Below, one piece after another: positions 1 to 8,281 of a DNA stretch of 64,000 nt. Within the stretch, counting starts at the first letter, position 1, and each line of letters opens with the position of its first letter. The stretch comes from Candidatus Aminicenantota bacterium (GTDB lineage: Bacteria > Acidobacteriota > Aminicenantia > Aminicenantales > Saccharicenantaceae). The notes under the pieces are model-generated. The model did not search any database, was not told where the DNA came from, and saw only the letters and a list, made by a program, of their open reading frames with translations. The position numbers were made by a program, and so were the translations under genes. Location: contig JAPKZD010000018.1 in NCBI GenBank assembly GCA_026393975.1, positions 1 through 64,000 of the forward strand, in the 5' to 3' direction.

Positions 1-129
1 CAACTAGAAGAGTGGGATAAGATCTATAACCATATCCGGCCCCATCAGTCGCTTGATTATCTGACGCCGGCCGAATACTATCAGGGCTGGCTGAATACTC
101 ATCCTCAGCCCTCCGCGTCACTAATGTAG
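1..129 (+). CDS. Transposase (IS3/IS481-type integrase), C-terminal fragment
   Basis: The window opens inside this gene, and only the last 42 codons and the TAG stop are visible. The peptide contains W-x-x-x-YN-x-x-RPHQSLDYLTPAEYY, which is the typical end of rve-type DDE integrase/transposase domains in IS3- and IS481-like elements. It shows that an insertion sequence sits at the left edge. I could not identify the terminal inverted repeat with confidence, so the boundary between the element and chromosomal DNA is not resolved; it should lie between the stop and the Trm112-like gene. Activity cannot be judged without the upstream DDE residues. Confidence 0.8.
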   Translation, partial: QLEEWDKIYNHIRPHQSLDYLTPAEYYQGWLNTHPQPSASLM

Positions 130-191
130 TGGACGAGACCAGGGGCTTGACGAACGACCGGACCCAGGCTATGCTGGTGAAGGAGATCAGC

Positions 192-380
192 ATGCCGATC
201 AGTCCCCCTCTCCTCGCCATTCTGGCCTGTCCCCTGTGCAAGGCCGACGTCAAGCTCACGGCCGACGAAAAAGGGCTGAAGTGCGTCTCCTGCCACCGCG
301 TCTACCCGATCAAGGACGATATCCCGGTCATGATCATCGACGAGGCCTCGGTCGAACCCGGCCGGGCCGTCAAGCCCTGA
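192..380 (+). CDS. Trm112-like small zinc-ribbon protein (UPF0434/YcaR type)
   Basis: This is a 62-residue protein with two CxxC pairs (CPLC near residue 14, CVSC near 33) followed by the family signature YPIKDDIPVMI. Trm112-like proteins are small zinc-ribbon folds; eukaryotic and archaeal members are methyltransferase partners, and the bacterial role is poorly defined. The ATG at 192 is chosen because AAGGAG lies six bases upstream; an in-frame GTG at 129 and ATG at 171 have weaker contexts. The stop lies two bases before purF, so the two are probably co-transcribed. Family assignment is firm, function is not. Confidence 0.82.
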   Translation: MPISPPLLAILACPLCKADVKLTADEKGLKCVSCHRVYPIKDDIPVMIIDEASVEPGRAVKP

Positions 381-382
381 CC

Positions 383-1852
383 ATGTGCGGCGTCATCGGC
401 ATCTGGGGCAACGGCCCCGTGATACGGGACCTCTACCAGGGCCTCCTGGCCATCCAGCATCGCGGCCAGGACTCGGCCGGCGTCATCACCTTCGACGGCC
501 GCTTCCACACGAAAAAGGGCAACGGACTCGTCCACGACATCTTCACCCCCGAAGCCGTCCAGCATCTCCGCGGCTCGATCGGCGTCGGCCATACCCGCTA
601 CCCCACGATCGGCGGCGGCGGCGGCGAGGATGCCCAGCCCTTCCAGCTCAACTCGCCCTTCGGCATCATCATGGCCCACAACGGCAACGTGGCCAATTAC
701 CGGGAGCTCCGCGACGAGCTTTTCCAGGAGCACCACCGGCTGCTCAACTCCGACTGCGACCTGGAGATCATCCTCAACATCTTCGCCGAGTCCCTGGCCC
801 ACGAGCGGACGAAGAACCTGGCACCGGAGCATATCTTCCGGGCCGTCGAGGCCGTCACCGAGAAGGTCCGGGGCAGCTATTCGGTCGTCGCCTATATCGC
901 CGAGCAGGGCCTGGTCGCTTTCCGCGACCCCTACGGCATCAAGCCGCTCGTCTACGGCGTCCGTCGCGACGGCCTCCTCCCCTCCTACGCCGTGGCCTCG
1001 GAGACGGTCAGCCTGAATATCATGAACTTCGGCGAGATCAAGGACGTCGCAGCGGGAGAGGTCCTCTTCCTCGACAAGGGCCGAACCCTCCACAAGAAGA
1101 GGATCCGCCGGGCCTGCCCTTCACCCTGCCTCTTCGAGTGGGTCTATTTCGCCCGGCCCGACTCGTTCATCGACAAGGTCAACGTCTACAAGTGCCGGGT
1201 CAACCTCGGCCGGTCCCTGGCCCAGGAGATCCGCCGGCGCAAACTGGCCATCGACGTCGTCGTCCCCGTCCCCGACTCGGCCCGCGACGCCGCCATCGAG
1301 ATCGCCCGCAAACTCAACCTGAAGTACAGCGAGGCGCTGGTCAAGAACCGCTACATCGGCCGGACCTTCATCATGCCGGCCGCCGACCAGCGGAAGGACT
1401 CCGTCCGCCAGAAGCTCAACCCCATCGCCTCGGAGATCCGGGGGAAAAAGGTCCTCGTCGTCGACGACAGCATCGTCCGGGGCAACACCTCCAAGGTCAT
1501 CGTCGAGATGCTCCGCGAGTGCGGGGCGAAGAAAGTCTATTTCGCCTCTTACTCGCCGCCCCTCCGCCACCCCTGCGTCTACGGCATCGACATGCAGACG
1601 AAGACGGAGTTCGTCGCCCAGGACGCCGACGAAGCCGCCGTAGCCCGCAAGATCGGCGCCGACAAGGTCATCTACCAGTCGCTCGACGCCCTCAAGAAGG
1701 CGGTCCGGACCGAGAACCCGAAGATCACGAATTTCTGCGCCGCCTGCTTCGACGGCATCTACCCGACCGGGGACATCACGCCGGACCTGCTCGAGGATAT
1801 CGAAGCCGACCGCAAGCTCCACCAGGACAGCCAGCTCGAGCTCGGCATCTGA
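383..1852 (+). CDS. purF: Amidophosphoribosyltransferase
   Basis: PurF makes 5-phosphoribosylamine from PRPP and glutamine, the first committed step of purine synthesis. The 489-residue protein begins MCGVIGIWG, so the class II amidotransferase nucleophile Cys2 is exposed by simple Met removal, without a propeptide. HRGQDSAG and GHTRYPT follow in the glutaminase domain, and the PRPP-binding motif VVDDSIVRGNT lies near residue 360. Cysteines at ACPSPC, PLRHPC and NFCAAC match the positions expected for the 4Fe-4S (B. subtilis-like) class, although this class usually has a propeptide. It starts two bases after the Trm112-like gene. Confidence 0.97.
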   Translation: MCGVIGIWGNGPVIRDLYQGLLAIQHRGQDSAGVITFDGRFHTKKGNGLVHDIFTPEAVQHLRGSIGVGHTRYPTIGGGGGEDAQPFQLNSPFGIIMAHNGNVANYRELRDELFQEHHRLLNSDCDLEIILNIFAESLAHERTKNLAPEHIFRAVEAVTEKVRGSYSVVAYIAEQGLVAFRDPYGIKPLVYGVRRDGLLPSYAVASETVSLNIMNFGEIKDVAAGEVLFLDKGRTLHKKRIRRACPSPCLFEWVYFARPDSFIDKVNVYKCRVNLGRSLAQEIRRRKLAIDVVVPVPDSARDAAIEIARKLNLKYSEALVKNRYIGRTFIMPAADQRKDSVRQKLNPIASEIRGKKVLVVDDSIVRGNTSKVIVEMLRECGAKKVYFASYSPPLRHPCVYGIDMQTKTEFVAQDADEAAVARKIGADKVIYQSLDALKKAVRTENPKITNFCAACFDGIYPTGDITPDLLEDIEADRKLHQDSQLELGI

Positions 1853-1862
1853 GCCGGCCCGC

Positions 1863-2858
1863 TCAGAGGGACCGCGTCCGGACCTTCCTCCACCAGCTCC
1901 TGTTCGAGGCGTACCAGCGCATCGTCCGCTTGAGTCCCTCCGCGAACGGCGTCTCCGGCTCCCAGCCCAGGGCCCGGACGAGGCCCGAGTCCATGGCGTA
2001 GCGGCGGTCGTGGCCGGGCCGGTCGGGGACGAACTGGATGAGCTCCCGGGGCGCCTCGAGGGAGTCCAGGATGCGCCGGGCGACCTCGATGTTGGTCAGC
2101 TCGACGCCGCCCCCGACGTTGTAGACACTCCCGTTCCGGCCTCTCAGGACGGCCGCTTCGACGGCCCGGCAATGGTCCTCGACGTAGAGCCAGTCCCTGA
2201 CGTTCAGCCCGTCGCCGAACACAGGGATCGTCTTGCCTTCGAGGGCGTTGGTCAGGAAAAGCGGGATGAGCTTCTCGGGGAACTGGCAAGGGCCGAAGGT
2301 GTTGCTCGGGCGGAGGACGATCGTCGGCAGGCCGTAGGTCACATGGTAGGCCCGGGCGAGATGATCCCCGGCGGCCTTGGTCGCCGCGTAGGGAGAGGAC
2401 GGCTGGAGGGGGTCGGACTCCCGGGCGGCGCGTCCCGTCCGGCTGCCGTAGACCTCGTCGGTCGAGACGTGGATGAAGAACTCGACCGCCGGGAAGGCCC
2501 GGAGGGCGTCGAGGAGGGTGTAGGTGCCGTGGACGTTGGACAGGACGAACTCGCCGGCGTCGTAGATCGACCGGTCGACGTGGGTCTCGGCGGCGAAATG
2601 GACGACGCCCTGGACGAGGGCGAAGACCCGCCGGACGAGGGCCTTGTCGCGGATGTCGCCGAGGATGAACTCGTAGCGCGGGTCGTCCTGGACGTCGTGC
2701 AGGTTGTCGAGGTTCCCGGCGTAGGTCAGCTTGTCCAGGTTGACGACCCGCGTCGACGGATGGCGGCGGAGGACCATTCGAATAAAATGGCTGCCGATGA
2801 AGCCCGCCCCGCCCGTCACGAGAATCGTCTTGCCGTCAAGGGTCCGCTCCGAACTCAT
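1863..2858 (-). CDS. rfbB: dTDP-glucose 4,6-dehydratase
   Basis: An extended short-chain dehydrogenase/reductase that converts dTDP-glucose to dTDP-4-keto-6-deoxyglucose, an early step toward L-rhamnose and other O-antigen sugars. Visible features are the NAD-binding TGGAGFIG at the N-terminus, HFAAETHVDRSI, the STDEVYG loop, catalytic SPYAATK, and the RfbB-typical FPEKLIPLF and NVRDWLYVEDHC. The start at 2858 is preceded by GGGAGG at good spacing; the frame also extends upstream without support. It lies 16 bases after lptD, linking sugar-nucleotide supply to LPS export. It converges with purF with only ten bases between stops. Confidence 0.93.
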   Translation of the reverse strand: MSSERTLDGKTILVTGGAGFIGSHFIRMVLRRHPSTRVVNLDKLTYAGNLDNLHDVQDDPRYEFILGDIRDKALVRRVFALVQGVVHFAAETHVDRSIYDAGEFVLSNVHGTYTLLDALRAFPAVEFFIHVSTDEVYGSRTGRAARESDPLQPSSPYAATKAAGDHLARAYHVTYGLPTIVLRPSNTFGPCQFPEKLIPLFLTNALEGKTIPVFGDGLNVRDWLYVEDHCRAVEAAVLRGRNGSVYNVGGGVELTNIEVARRILDSLEAPRELIQFVPDRPGHDRRYAMDSGLVRALGWEPETPFAEGLKRTMRWYASNRSWWRKVRTRSL

Positions 2859-2874
2859 GGTCGTCCTCCCGTCC

Positions 2875-5076
2875 CTAGAATCCGAACCCCCCGAGGAAAT
2901 CGAGCGTTTTCCCGATCGTCCCAAGGCCCAACGAAAACCTGACCTGCGTGTCCGGCCGGTCGCGGAAGTAGAAGACGCGGACGTCGACCAGGACGTCGAT
3001 GCACTGGTAATGGTAGGTCAGTTGGGCGCCCGTATAGAGGAGCCGTCGTTCCTTGATGTTGTAGTCCGCTTCGAGCTGGACGTCGAGCGACAAGCCGGGC
3101 AGTCTCAGCCCGCCGAAGCCGCCGACCTGGTCGCGGTTGTAGAGGGCGATGAGCGCGGGGTCGATCCCCGTGACCCAGGAATTCCGGCTGGAGAACCAGC
3201 TCAGGGTCAGGAAATCGCCGCCCGCCTTGGAGCCGGCCGTGGCGCTGAGCCTCAGGCTGGACAGGTTCCTGTAATAGGGATTGTAGGCGGCCGAGGCGTC
3301 CAGGCTGAACTTGGCCTGCGGGTAGAAGCGGAGCGTCCCGGTGATCTCCGAGAACCGGGGTGCCTTTCCATCGACAGGGAACAGGGACAAGGGTCCGTCC
3401 CCGGGCGAAAAATAGAAGGTCTGTCCCAGCCCGAGAGAGAAGACCTCGACCACCCGGTCCCCGGCCTTGAACAGGAACCGGCTGGTGACGCCGTAGCTCA
3501 TCAGGTGGTAGCGGAAAAACCCGTAGGAGGTCACGACCCGGTCGGCCTGGCTGACCGGGCTGTCGTAGGAGTAGTTGACGTAGGGCTCGACGATGTTCTT
3601 GAGCCGGGCTGCGCCGTCCCGGCCGTAGAAGATCCGGTAAAAAACGGGCCCGACGACCTCGAGCCCGGCGACCAGGTTCCGGGTGAACAGCGGCTCGTCG
3701 ACGATCCCGCCCGTTCCCGGGTCAAAACTCTGGCCGTAATAGACGAGGTTGGCCGTGACGGAGGCGTTCGCGGTGAGCCACGGGATGGAGGAAAACGGCA
3801 GGCTCAACGTCGGGCTGACGGCGAAGCGGGTCGAGCGGCGCTCGGTCCCGGCCTCGTACTGGGACTTCCAGCCGTACTGCCATTTGTTGAAGGACGTGCT
3901 CAGCGAGAAATAGAGCGGGGAGAAGAGCTTGGTCTTGAAGACGTTGAAGTTGATCTGGGGCAGGGAGGTGCTGACGTTCGAGTCGCCGAGCTGCGAGAAG
4001 TAGGTCTCGAAGCTGGAGGCCCGGGCGCTCAGGTTGAACCGGCGCCAGGACCGGGAAAGATAGACCTGGGAGGTGCGGTTGTAAACCAGGGCCCTCTGGA
4101 AGTTGTTGTCGAATTCCCGAAGGAAGCTGTAGGAGGTCTGGTAGTCGATGTTGGCCACGAGGGAAAAGCCGAGGGGCAGGGCCTGGGTGTGGTTGAGGCG
4201 GACGATGGACGAGTTGCCCGGCTTATCCCCCTGAGCATCCCTCTTGTAGATAAAATAATAGAGGTTGAGGTCGCCCTTCGTCCCGCCGGGAAAGACGTAC
4301 CTGTACTCGAGTCCCGCGCCGGTGCCGCGCGAGAGATAGAAATCGGCGCCGACCGTGGCATCCATGTTCGGGGCGATGGCCCAGTAGAAGCTCTGAGAAA
4401 CGGCCAGCCCCTTCGGGCCGGAGAAACCGAACCGGGGCAGGAGGAAACCCGTGGCCCGCTCCTTCAGGGGATAGCGCAAGTAAGGGAGGTAAAAAACGGG
4501 AACGTTTTTCACCCGGATGACGGCGTCCCACATCTCCAGGTAGTCGTCTTTTTTCAGGTTGGCCTTGGACAGGCCGAAGCTCCAGCGCGGGTTCGGCTGG
4601 GTGCAGGCCGTGACCCGGGCCTTTTTCAGGCTGTAGAGGTCGGCCCGCCGCCGCTCGAGGGTTTCGGCTTCGAAAAGTAACGAAGGCGGGATGATTCCTG
4701 AGACCTTCTCGACCGTCCCCCGCCCGGTTTCGAGATTGAAGAGGGCCCGCTCGGCGCGCATGACCTCGCCGCCCGACTGGGCGACGACGTTGCCCTCGGC
4801 CAGAACGTCTTTCGTCTCGACGTTGTACTCCACCCGGTCGGCGAAGAGGAGGAATTCGCCGTAACGAACTTCGACGTCGCCCGAAGCGAAGACCCGGTCT
4901 TTCGTCTTCTCCTGGTTCCGGGCCAAGATCCTGACCTCGGCCGGGCCGCCGGGCCCGGCTTGAGCGGCCGCGGATTGGGGGGCGGAGGTTTGTGAGACGA
5001 GCGTCGCCGGCAGCGCGAGTCCGGCCAGGCAGAGCCAAGCGAGGAGGCGCGGCCGCGGGAAAGGACGATACTCCAT
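2875..5076 (-). CDS. lptD: LPS-assembly protein LptD (OstA)
   Basis: LptD is the outer-membrane beta-barrel that, with LptE, places LPS in the outer leaflet. The 733-residue protein starts with an Arg-rich, hydrophobic signal-like segment (about residues 1-30). An OstA/LptA-like beta-jellyroll follows (RVFASGDVEVRYGEFLLFADRV), then the barrel with the conserved YLPYLRYPLKER and GFLLPRFGFS. The protein ends in Phe, as usual for Bam-assembled barrels. The ATG at 5076 is favoured over an upstream start at 5112 because it places the signal peptide at the N-terminus. It is the best evidence here for a diderm envelope. It is downstream of atpZ and upstream of rfbB in the same direction. Confidence 0.93.
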   Translation of the reverse strand: MEYRPFPRPRLLAWLCLAGLALPATLVSQTSAPQSAAAQAGPGGPAEVRILARNQEKTKDRVFASGDVEVRYGEFLLFADRVEYNVETKDVLAEGNVVAQSGGEVMRAERALFNLETGRGTVEKVSGIIPPSLLFEAETLERRRADLYSLKKARVTACTQPNPRWSFGLSKANLKKDDYLEMWDAVIRVKNVPVFYLPYLRYPLKERATGFLLPRFGFSGPKGLAVSQSFYWAIAPNMDATVGADFYLSRGTGAGLEYRYVFPGGTKGDLNLYYFIYKRDAQGDKPGNSSIVRLNHTQALPLGFSLVANIDYQTSYSFLREFDNNFQRALVYNRTSQVYLSRSWRRFNLSARASSFETYFSQLGDSNVSTSLPQINFNVFKTKLFSPLYFSLSTSFNKWQYGWKSQYEAGTERRSTRFAVSPTLSLPFSSIPWLTANASVTANLVYYGQSFDPGTGGIVDEPLFTRNLVAGLEVVGPVFYRIFYGRDGAARLKNIVEPYVNYSYDSPVSQADRVVTSYGFFRYHLMSYGVTSRFLFKAGDRVVEVFSLGLGQTFYFSPGDGPLSLFPVDGKAPRFSEITGTLRFYPQAKFSLDASAAYNPYYRNLSSLRLSATAGSKAGGDFLTLSWFSSRNSWVTGIDPALIALYNRDQVGGFGGLRLPGLSLDVQLEADYNIKERRLLYTGAQLTYHYQCIDVLVDVRVFYFRDRPDTQVRFSLGLGTIGKTLDFLGGFGF

Positions 5077-5121
5077 CGCCTGATATTTAGCACACCGACC
5101 GGGGAGAAGCAAACGTGGGGC

Positions 5122-5358
5122 TCAAGCGTCCGGCGGCTCGTCCTTCATCTGCTTCTTGAGCGCCCGGAAAAGACTGAGCAGACCGGAGACGATGCCCAGC
5201 ACGGTGAAGGCGAGAAGGAGCCAGGGGTCCGTCCCGAGCCAGCGGTCGAGGAGATAGCCGAGAAAGAGGCCGACGATGATGGACGACGGCAGGACGAGGC
5301 CGAGGGAGGCCAGTTCGGAAAGTCTCCTCAAGTCCGGCCGCCGCGGCTTGTCAATCAT
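5122..5358 (-). CDS. atpZ: AtpZ/AtpI family small membrane protein
   Basis: A 78-residue protein with two predicted transmembrane helices (VLPSSIIVGLFLGYLLDRW and LLLAFTVLGIVSGLLSLF). The short loop DRWLGTDPW is characteristic of the AtpZ/AtpI-like family that accompanies F-type ATP synthases. These proteins are linked to c-ring assembly or Mg2+/Ca2+ movement, and their precise role is debated. It overlaps the preceding membrane gene by four bases (ATGA), so the pair is translationally coupled. It is divergent from the atpI-like/atpB/atpE cluster, which supports the assignment. Confidence 0.8.
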   Translation of the reverse strand: MIDKPRRPDLRRLSELASLGLVLPSSIIVGLFLGYLLDRWLGTDPWLLLAFTVLGIVSGLLSLFRALKKQMKDEPPDA

Positions 5359-5711
5359 CGGGCGGGCGTCTGACCTTCGTCTCCCCCGAGCAGCTCGCTC
5401 CCCCCGGACTTCGCCGCCCAGGCCCCGCCTTCATTGACGAGCGCGTTCCAGCCGTAGCCGAACCCGAAAGCCAGGCAGAAGAGCTTGAACAGCTCCTCGA
5501 ATCCCTGCCCGGCGGCGCCGGCTTCGAAGCGGGGGAAGATGGTCAGGGTCAGGAAGAGGCCGATGGCCGCGGAGGCCAACGCCGAATAGATATAACGGCG
5601 GTTGAAGTCCCGGATTTTTCCTTCCTTCACTTTTCGAAGCCAGGGCAGAAGGGTGCGGGCCAGGATGCCCAGAAGAAGGCCGAAAAACTTGACCAGGAAT
5701 TCCATGGACAT
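5355..5711 (-). CDS. Uncharacterised small membrane protein
   Basis: I do not recognise this 118-residue protein. It has an N-terminal hydrophobic segment (FLVKFFGLLLGILARTLLPW), a basic stretch, then two further hydrophobic segments, and a polar C-terminal tail. The ATG at 5711 is chosen because GGGAGG lies nine bases upstream; longer in-frame starts lack a ribosome binding site. It is first in a unit with atpZ, overlapping it by ATGA, and is divergent from the ATP synthase genes. A role near the ATP synthase membrane sector is inferred from context only. Confidence 0.65.
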   Translation of the reverse strand: MSMEFLVKFFGLLLGILARTLLPWLRKVKEGKIRDFNRRYIYSALASAAIGLFLTLTIFPRFEAGAAGQGFEELFKLFCLAFGFGYGWNALVNEGGAWAAKSGGSELLGGDEGQTPAR

Positions 5712-5751
5712 GACGGTTCGCCTCCCGGGTGTTTCGCTCGTTCCCGGCCCT

Positions 5752-5780
5752 ATTCTCAGAGAAGCACGGAGGGATGTCAA
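5752..5780 (-). promoter_or_regulatory. Predicted sigma70-type promoter for the 5711-atpZ-lptD unit
   Basis: On the minus strand there is a consensus TTGACA (5775-5780), a 17-base spacer, and GAGAAT (5752-5757) as a weak -10. This places the start site about 35 bases before the ATG at 5711. The -35 is perfect; the -10 matches only partly. Confidence 0.5.
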
Positions 5781-5835
5781 GGAAGGGGCGGGGCTCTTTC
5801 GGCGACAGGGGGGAAGGTGTTATACTGGCCCTGTT

Positions 5836-6237
5836 ATGGAGCCCGAAAAGACGGACACTATCGAAGAGCGCATCCTCCGGAGGATTCCCGTCGAGATATT
5901 GACCGTCTCGGCCGTACTGGCCCTGCCGGCGATGCTCCTTTTCGACCTTCCGACCGGGCTCGTCTTCCTCGCCGGCGGGATGTTCGCGGCCCTGGGCTTC
6001 GCCGGGCTCAAGCAGTCCCTGGCCCGCTTCCTCGACCGCGAGAAGAAGGGCGCCCTGCGTTCCGGGATCATCCTCTACGCCCTGCGCCTCGTGTTGATTT
6101 GCGCCGTCTTTTTGCTTATAATCCTCCTCTATCCGAAGAAGATCCTCGCCTTCGGCGCGGGCTTTTCCATGCTCGTCCTGGTGTCCCTCGTCGAAGGCAT
6201 CCGGGGTCTTCTTCTCCTGAAAACATGGAAGGACTAG
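5836..6237 (+). CDS. ATP synthase subunit I-like (AtpI) membrane protein
   Basis: A 133-residue protein with four predicted transmembrane helices arranged in two pairs, separated by the basic segment RFLDREKKGALR. This size and topology, and its position directly before atpB with a 13-base overlap, match the ATP synthase I chain family (Pfam ATP-synt_I), thought to help c-ring assembly. Sequence identity in this family is low, so the call leans on context. A TATACT box at 5821-5826 lies only nine bases before the ATG, which would give a very short leader; I see no matching -35. Confidence 0.7.
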   Translation: MEPEKTDTIEERILRRIPVEILTVSAVLALPAMLLFDLPTGLVFLAGGMFAALGFAGLKQSLARFLDREKKGALRSGIILYALRLVLICAVFLLIILLYPKKILAFGAGFSMLVLVSLVEGIRGLLLLKTWKD

Positions 6238-6968
6238 AACATAGCCTCTGGATCGTCGAGGCCTTCAACCGCGTCTTCGGGCCGCCCCTTGCCGCGGTCC
6301 TCGGCCTCATCGGGGTCAAGGTCCCCGACCCGCTCCACGTCGTCCCCGACTACCTGGTCATGGTCCTGATCGTGACTCTCACCCTCATCGTCCTTCTCGG
6401 CCTCGCTTCGCGCCGCCTGGCCCTCGTCCCCCGCGGACGGCAGAACGTCGTCGAGATGATCGTCCAGCTCTTCGAGGGCCTGGCCGTCGACACCATCGGC
6501 CCGCAGGGGCGGAAATACCTGCCGGTCATCGGTACCGTGGGCCTCTTCGTCTTCGGCTGCAACATGATCGGCCTCGTCCCCGGCTTCATGTCGCCGACGA
6601 GCAAGCTCAACGTCACCCTCGGCTGCGCCCTCGTCGTCTTCTTCTACTACCACGCCCAGGGCGTCAAAGCCCAGGGCCTCAAGTACTTCAAGCATTTCAT
6701 GGGCCCCATCCCGGCCCTGGCCCCACTGATGATCCCGATCGAGGTCATCAGCCACTTCTCGAGGCCCGTGTCCCTGTCCATGCGGCTTTTCGGCAACATC
6801 TTCGCCGAGGAACTGCTCATCGTCATCATGGCCTCGATCATCCCGTTCCTCCTGCCCCTGCCGTTCATGGCCGTGGCCATCTTCACGTCGGTCATCCAAT
6901 CGTTTGTCTTCGTCCTCTTGTCCTGTATCTACATCGCGGGCGCCGTCGCCCATGAAGAAGAGCACTAA
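6225..6968 (+). CDS. atpB: F-type ATP synthase subunit a
   Basis: Subunit a provides the half-channels and the essential Arg for ion flow through Fo. The 247-residue protein has multiple membrane helices and the diagnostic motif SRPVSLSMRLFGNIFAEELL, which contains the conserved Arg; FGCNMIGLVPGF is also typical. The ATG at 6225 lies inside the end of the atpI-like gene, suggesting coupling. Only the a and c subunits are here; b, delta, alpha, gamma, beta and epsilon are not in this window, so the ATP synthase genes are split. Confidence 0.95.
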   Translation: MEGLEHSLWIVEAFNRVFGPPLAAVLGLIGVKVPDPLHVVPDYLVMVLIVTLTLIVLLGLASRRLALVPRGRQNVVEMIVQLFEGLAVDTIGPQGRKYLPVIGTVGLFVFGCNMIGLVPGFMSPTSKLNVTLGCALVVFFYYHAQGVKAQGLKYFKHFMGPIPALAPLMIPIEVISHFSRPVSLSMRLFGNIFAEELLIVIMASIIPFLLPLPFMAVAIFTSVIQSFVFVLLSCIYIAGAVAHEEEH

Positions 6969-6987
6969 AACAAAAAGGAGTTCCGTC

Positions 6988-7335
6988 ATGTCCAAGAAAC
7001 TCAAAGCGCTGAGCCTGATGTTTTTCGGGATCGCCCTGACGACGGCGCCTCTGCTGGCCCAGGACGCCGCCGCGGCCGCTGTGGCCCGCGCCGGCCTGTT
7101 CAAGGTGTCGCTCATCGTCGGCGCGGTGATCATGACCTTGTCCGTCGCTGCCGGCGCCTTCTGTCAGGCGAAAGCCATCAGCAGCGCCTGCGAAGGGATC
7201 TCCAGGAACCCGGGCGCAGCGCCGCACATCCGCTTTCTACTCGTCTTCGGGCTCGTCCTCATCGAGACGCTCGTCATCTACGCCCTGCTCATCACCATCA
7301 TCATCCTGATGGTCCAGTGGGGGAAGTACGTCTAA
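6988..7335 (+). CDS. atpE: F-type ATP synthase subunit c, Na+-type signature
   Basis: The c subunit forms the ion-carrying ring of Fo. This 115-residue protein is longer than usual because of an N-terminal signal-like extension (about residues 1-24, ending PLLAQ), followed by the standard two-helix hairpin with the RNP loop at residues 73-75. Ungapped comparison with the Ilyobacter tartaricus c subunit places Gln60, Glu93, Thr94 and Tyr98 on Q32, E65, S66 and Y70, the Na+ ligands. An AAGGAG precedes the ATG at good spacing. It is 19 bases after atpB. Confidence 0.93.
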   Translation: MSKKLKALSLMFFGIALTTAPLLAQDAAAAAVARAGLFKVSLIVGAVIMTLSVAAGAFCQAKAISSACEGISRNPGAAPHIRFLLVFGLVLIETLVIYALLITIIILMVQWGKYV

Positions 7336-7372
7336 GGCCCTCGGGCCGAGGCCCTTGCGGACATAGGAGCGG

Positions 7373-8269
7373 ATGGCACGTCCGACTCTTCAGATCCTGA
7401 CCGCGTCCTTCAAGCGGTTCAACGGGGACAAGTGTTGGACCTCGGCCATCGTCGTCTCCTATTTCTCGCTTCTCTGCAGCGTCCCCCTGATCGCCCTGTT
7501 CTTCGCCACGGCGGCGCGGTTCCTGGGCGACACGGAGATGGCCCTGCGCAGCCTCAACATCTTCACCGACGATTTCTTCGCCCGGCTCGACCCGGGCTTT
7601 TTCAAGAGCCTCGGGGACCTGTCCGGCGCCGTCGGCCAGCTCGGGCTCTTCGGCGTCGTCGGCTCGCTCGTCTCGGCCAGCTTCCTCTTCTCGAGCCTCA
7701 TCACGGCGATCAACCAGATCTTCCACTCGAAGTACCACAAGTCCTTCTTCTACAACCGGCTCATAGAATTCCTGCTCATGTTCGTCGTCGGCATCTTCAT
7801 GCTCTTCTCGCTGGCCATGACGGCCGTCTGGACCGCCATCGGCCGGACCCTCCAGGAGAGCGAGCTCGTCCGGACCGGCCTCAACCCCGAGGCCTTCGCC
7901 GTCATCAACAACGTCTTCCTGAAGTACGTCATCCCCTTTGCCCTGACCTTCCTGATGTTCTTCATCCTGTACAAGTTCATCCCGGAGGTCAAAGTCCACA
8001 CGCGGGCGGCGCTCATCCCGGCCGCGGTCGCCGCCCTGCTCTTCGAGGTCTTCAAGCGGATGTTTGCCTTCTACGTCGTCCACTTCTCGGCGGTCGGCAT
8101 CGTTTTGAGCAAACTCCTCCAGGGCACGCTGACTTCGATCATCTTCTTCCTGCTCTGGATTTCCTCCTCGATGCTCATCCTGCTGTGGGGGGCGGAATTA
8201 GCGGCGGTGCTCAACGAGAAGTATGACGCCGCGGCGCTCAAGGCGCAGCCAGCGCCGGCAACGAAATAA
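7373..8269 (+). CDS. YihY/BrkB family membrane protein
   Basis: A 298-residue polytopic membrane protein with about six helices. Family features are the N-terminal WTSAIVVSYFSLLCSVPL block, INQIFHSKYHKSFFYNRLIEFLLM in the centre, and the C-terminal LLWISSSMLILLWGAELAAVLNE. YihY/BrkB proteins were once called RNase BN, wrongly; their actual function is not established, with transport suggested. AGGAG is three bases before the ATG. It follows atpE by 37 bases on the same strand and converges with trxA, so it may be the last gene of the atp unit. Confidence 0.85.
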   Translation: MARPTLQILTASFKRFNGDKCWTSAIVVSYFSLLCSVPLIALFFATAARFLGDTEMALRSLNIFTDDFFARLDPGFFKSLGDLSGAVGQLGLFGVVGSLVSASFLFSSLITAINQIFHSKYHKSFFYNRLIEFLLMFVVGIFMLFSLAMTAVWTAIGRTLQESELVRTGLNPEAFAVINNVFLKYVIPFALTFLMFFILYKFIPEVKVHTRAALIPAAVAALLFEVFKRMFAFYVVHFSAVGIVLSKLLQGTLTSIIFFLLWISSSMLILLWGAELAAVLNEKYDAAALKAQPAPATK

Positions 8270-8281
8270 AGGGGATTGGGC

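Noticed and set aside
1-191. Terminal inverted repeat of the IS at the left edge
   Set aside because: Without the other end of the element no pair can be matched, so no boundary is called.
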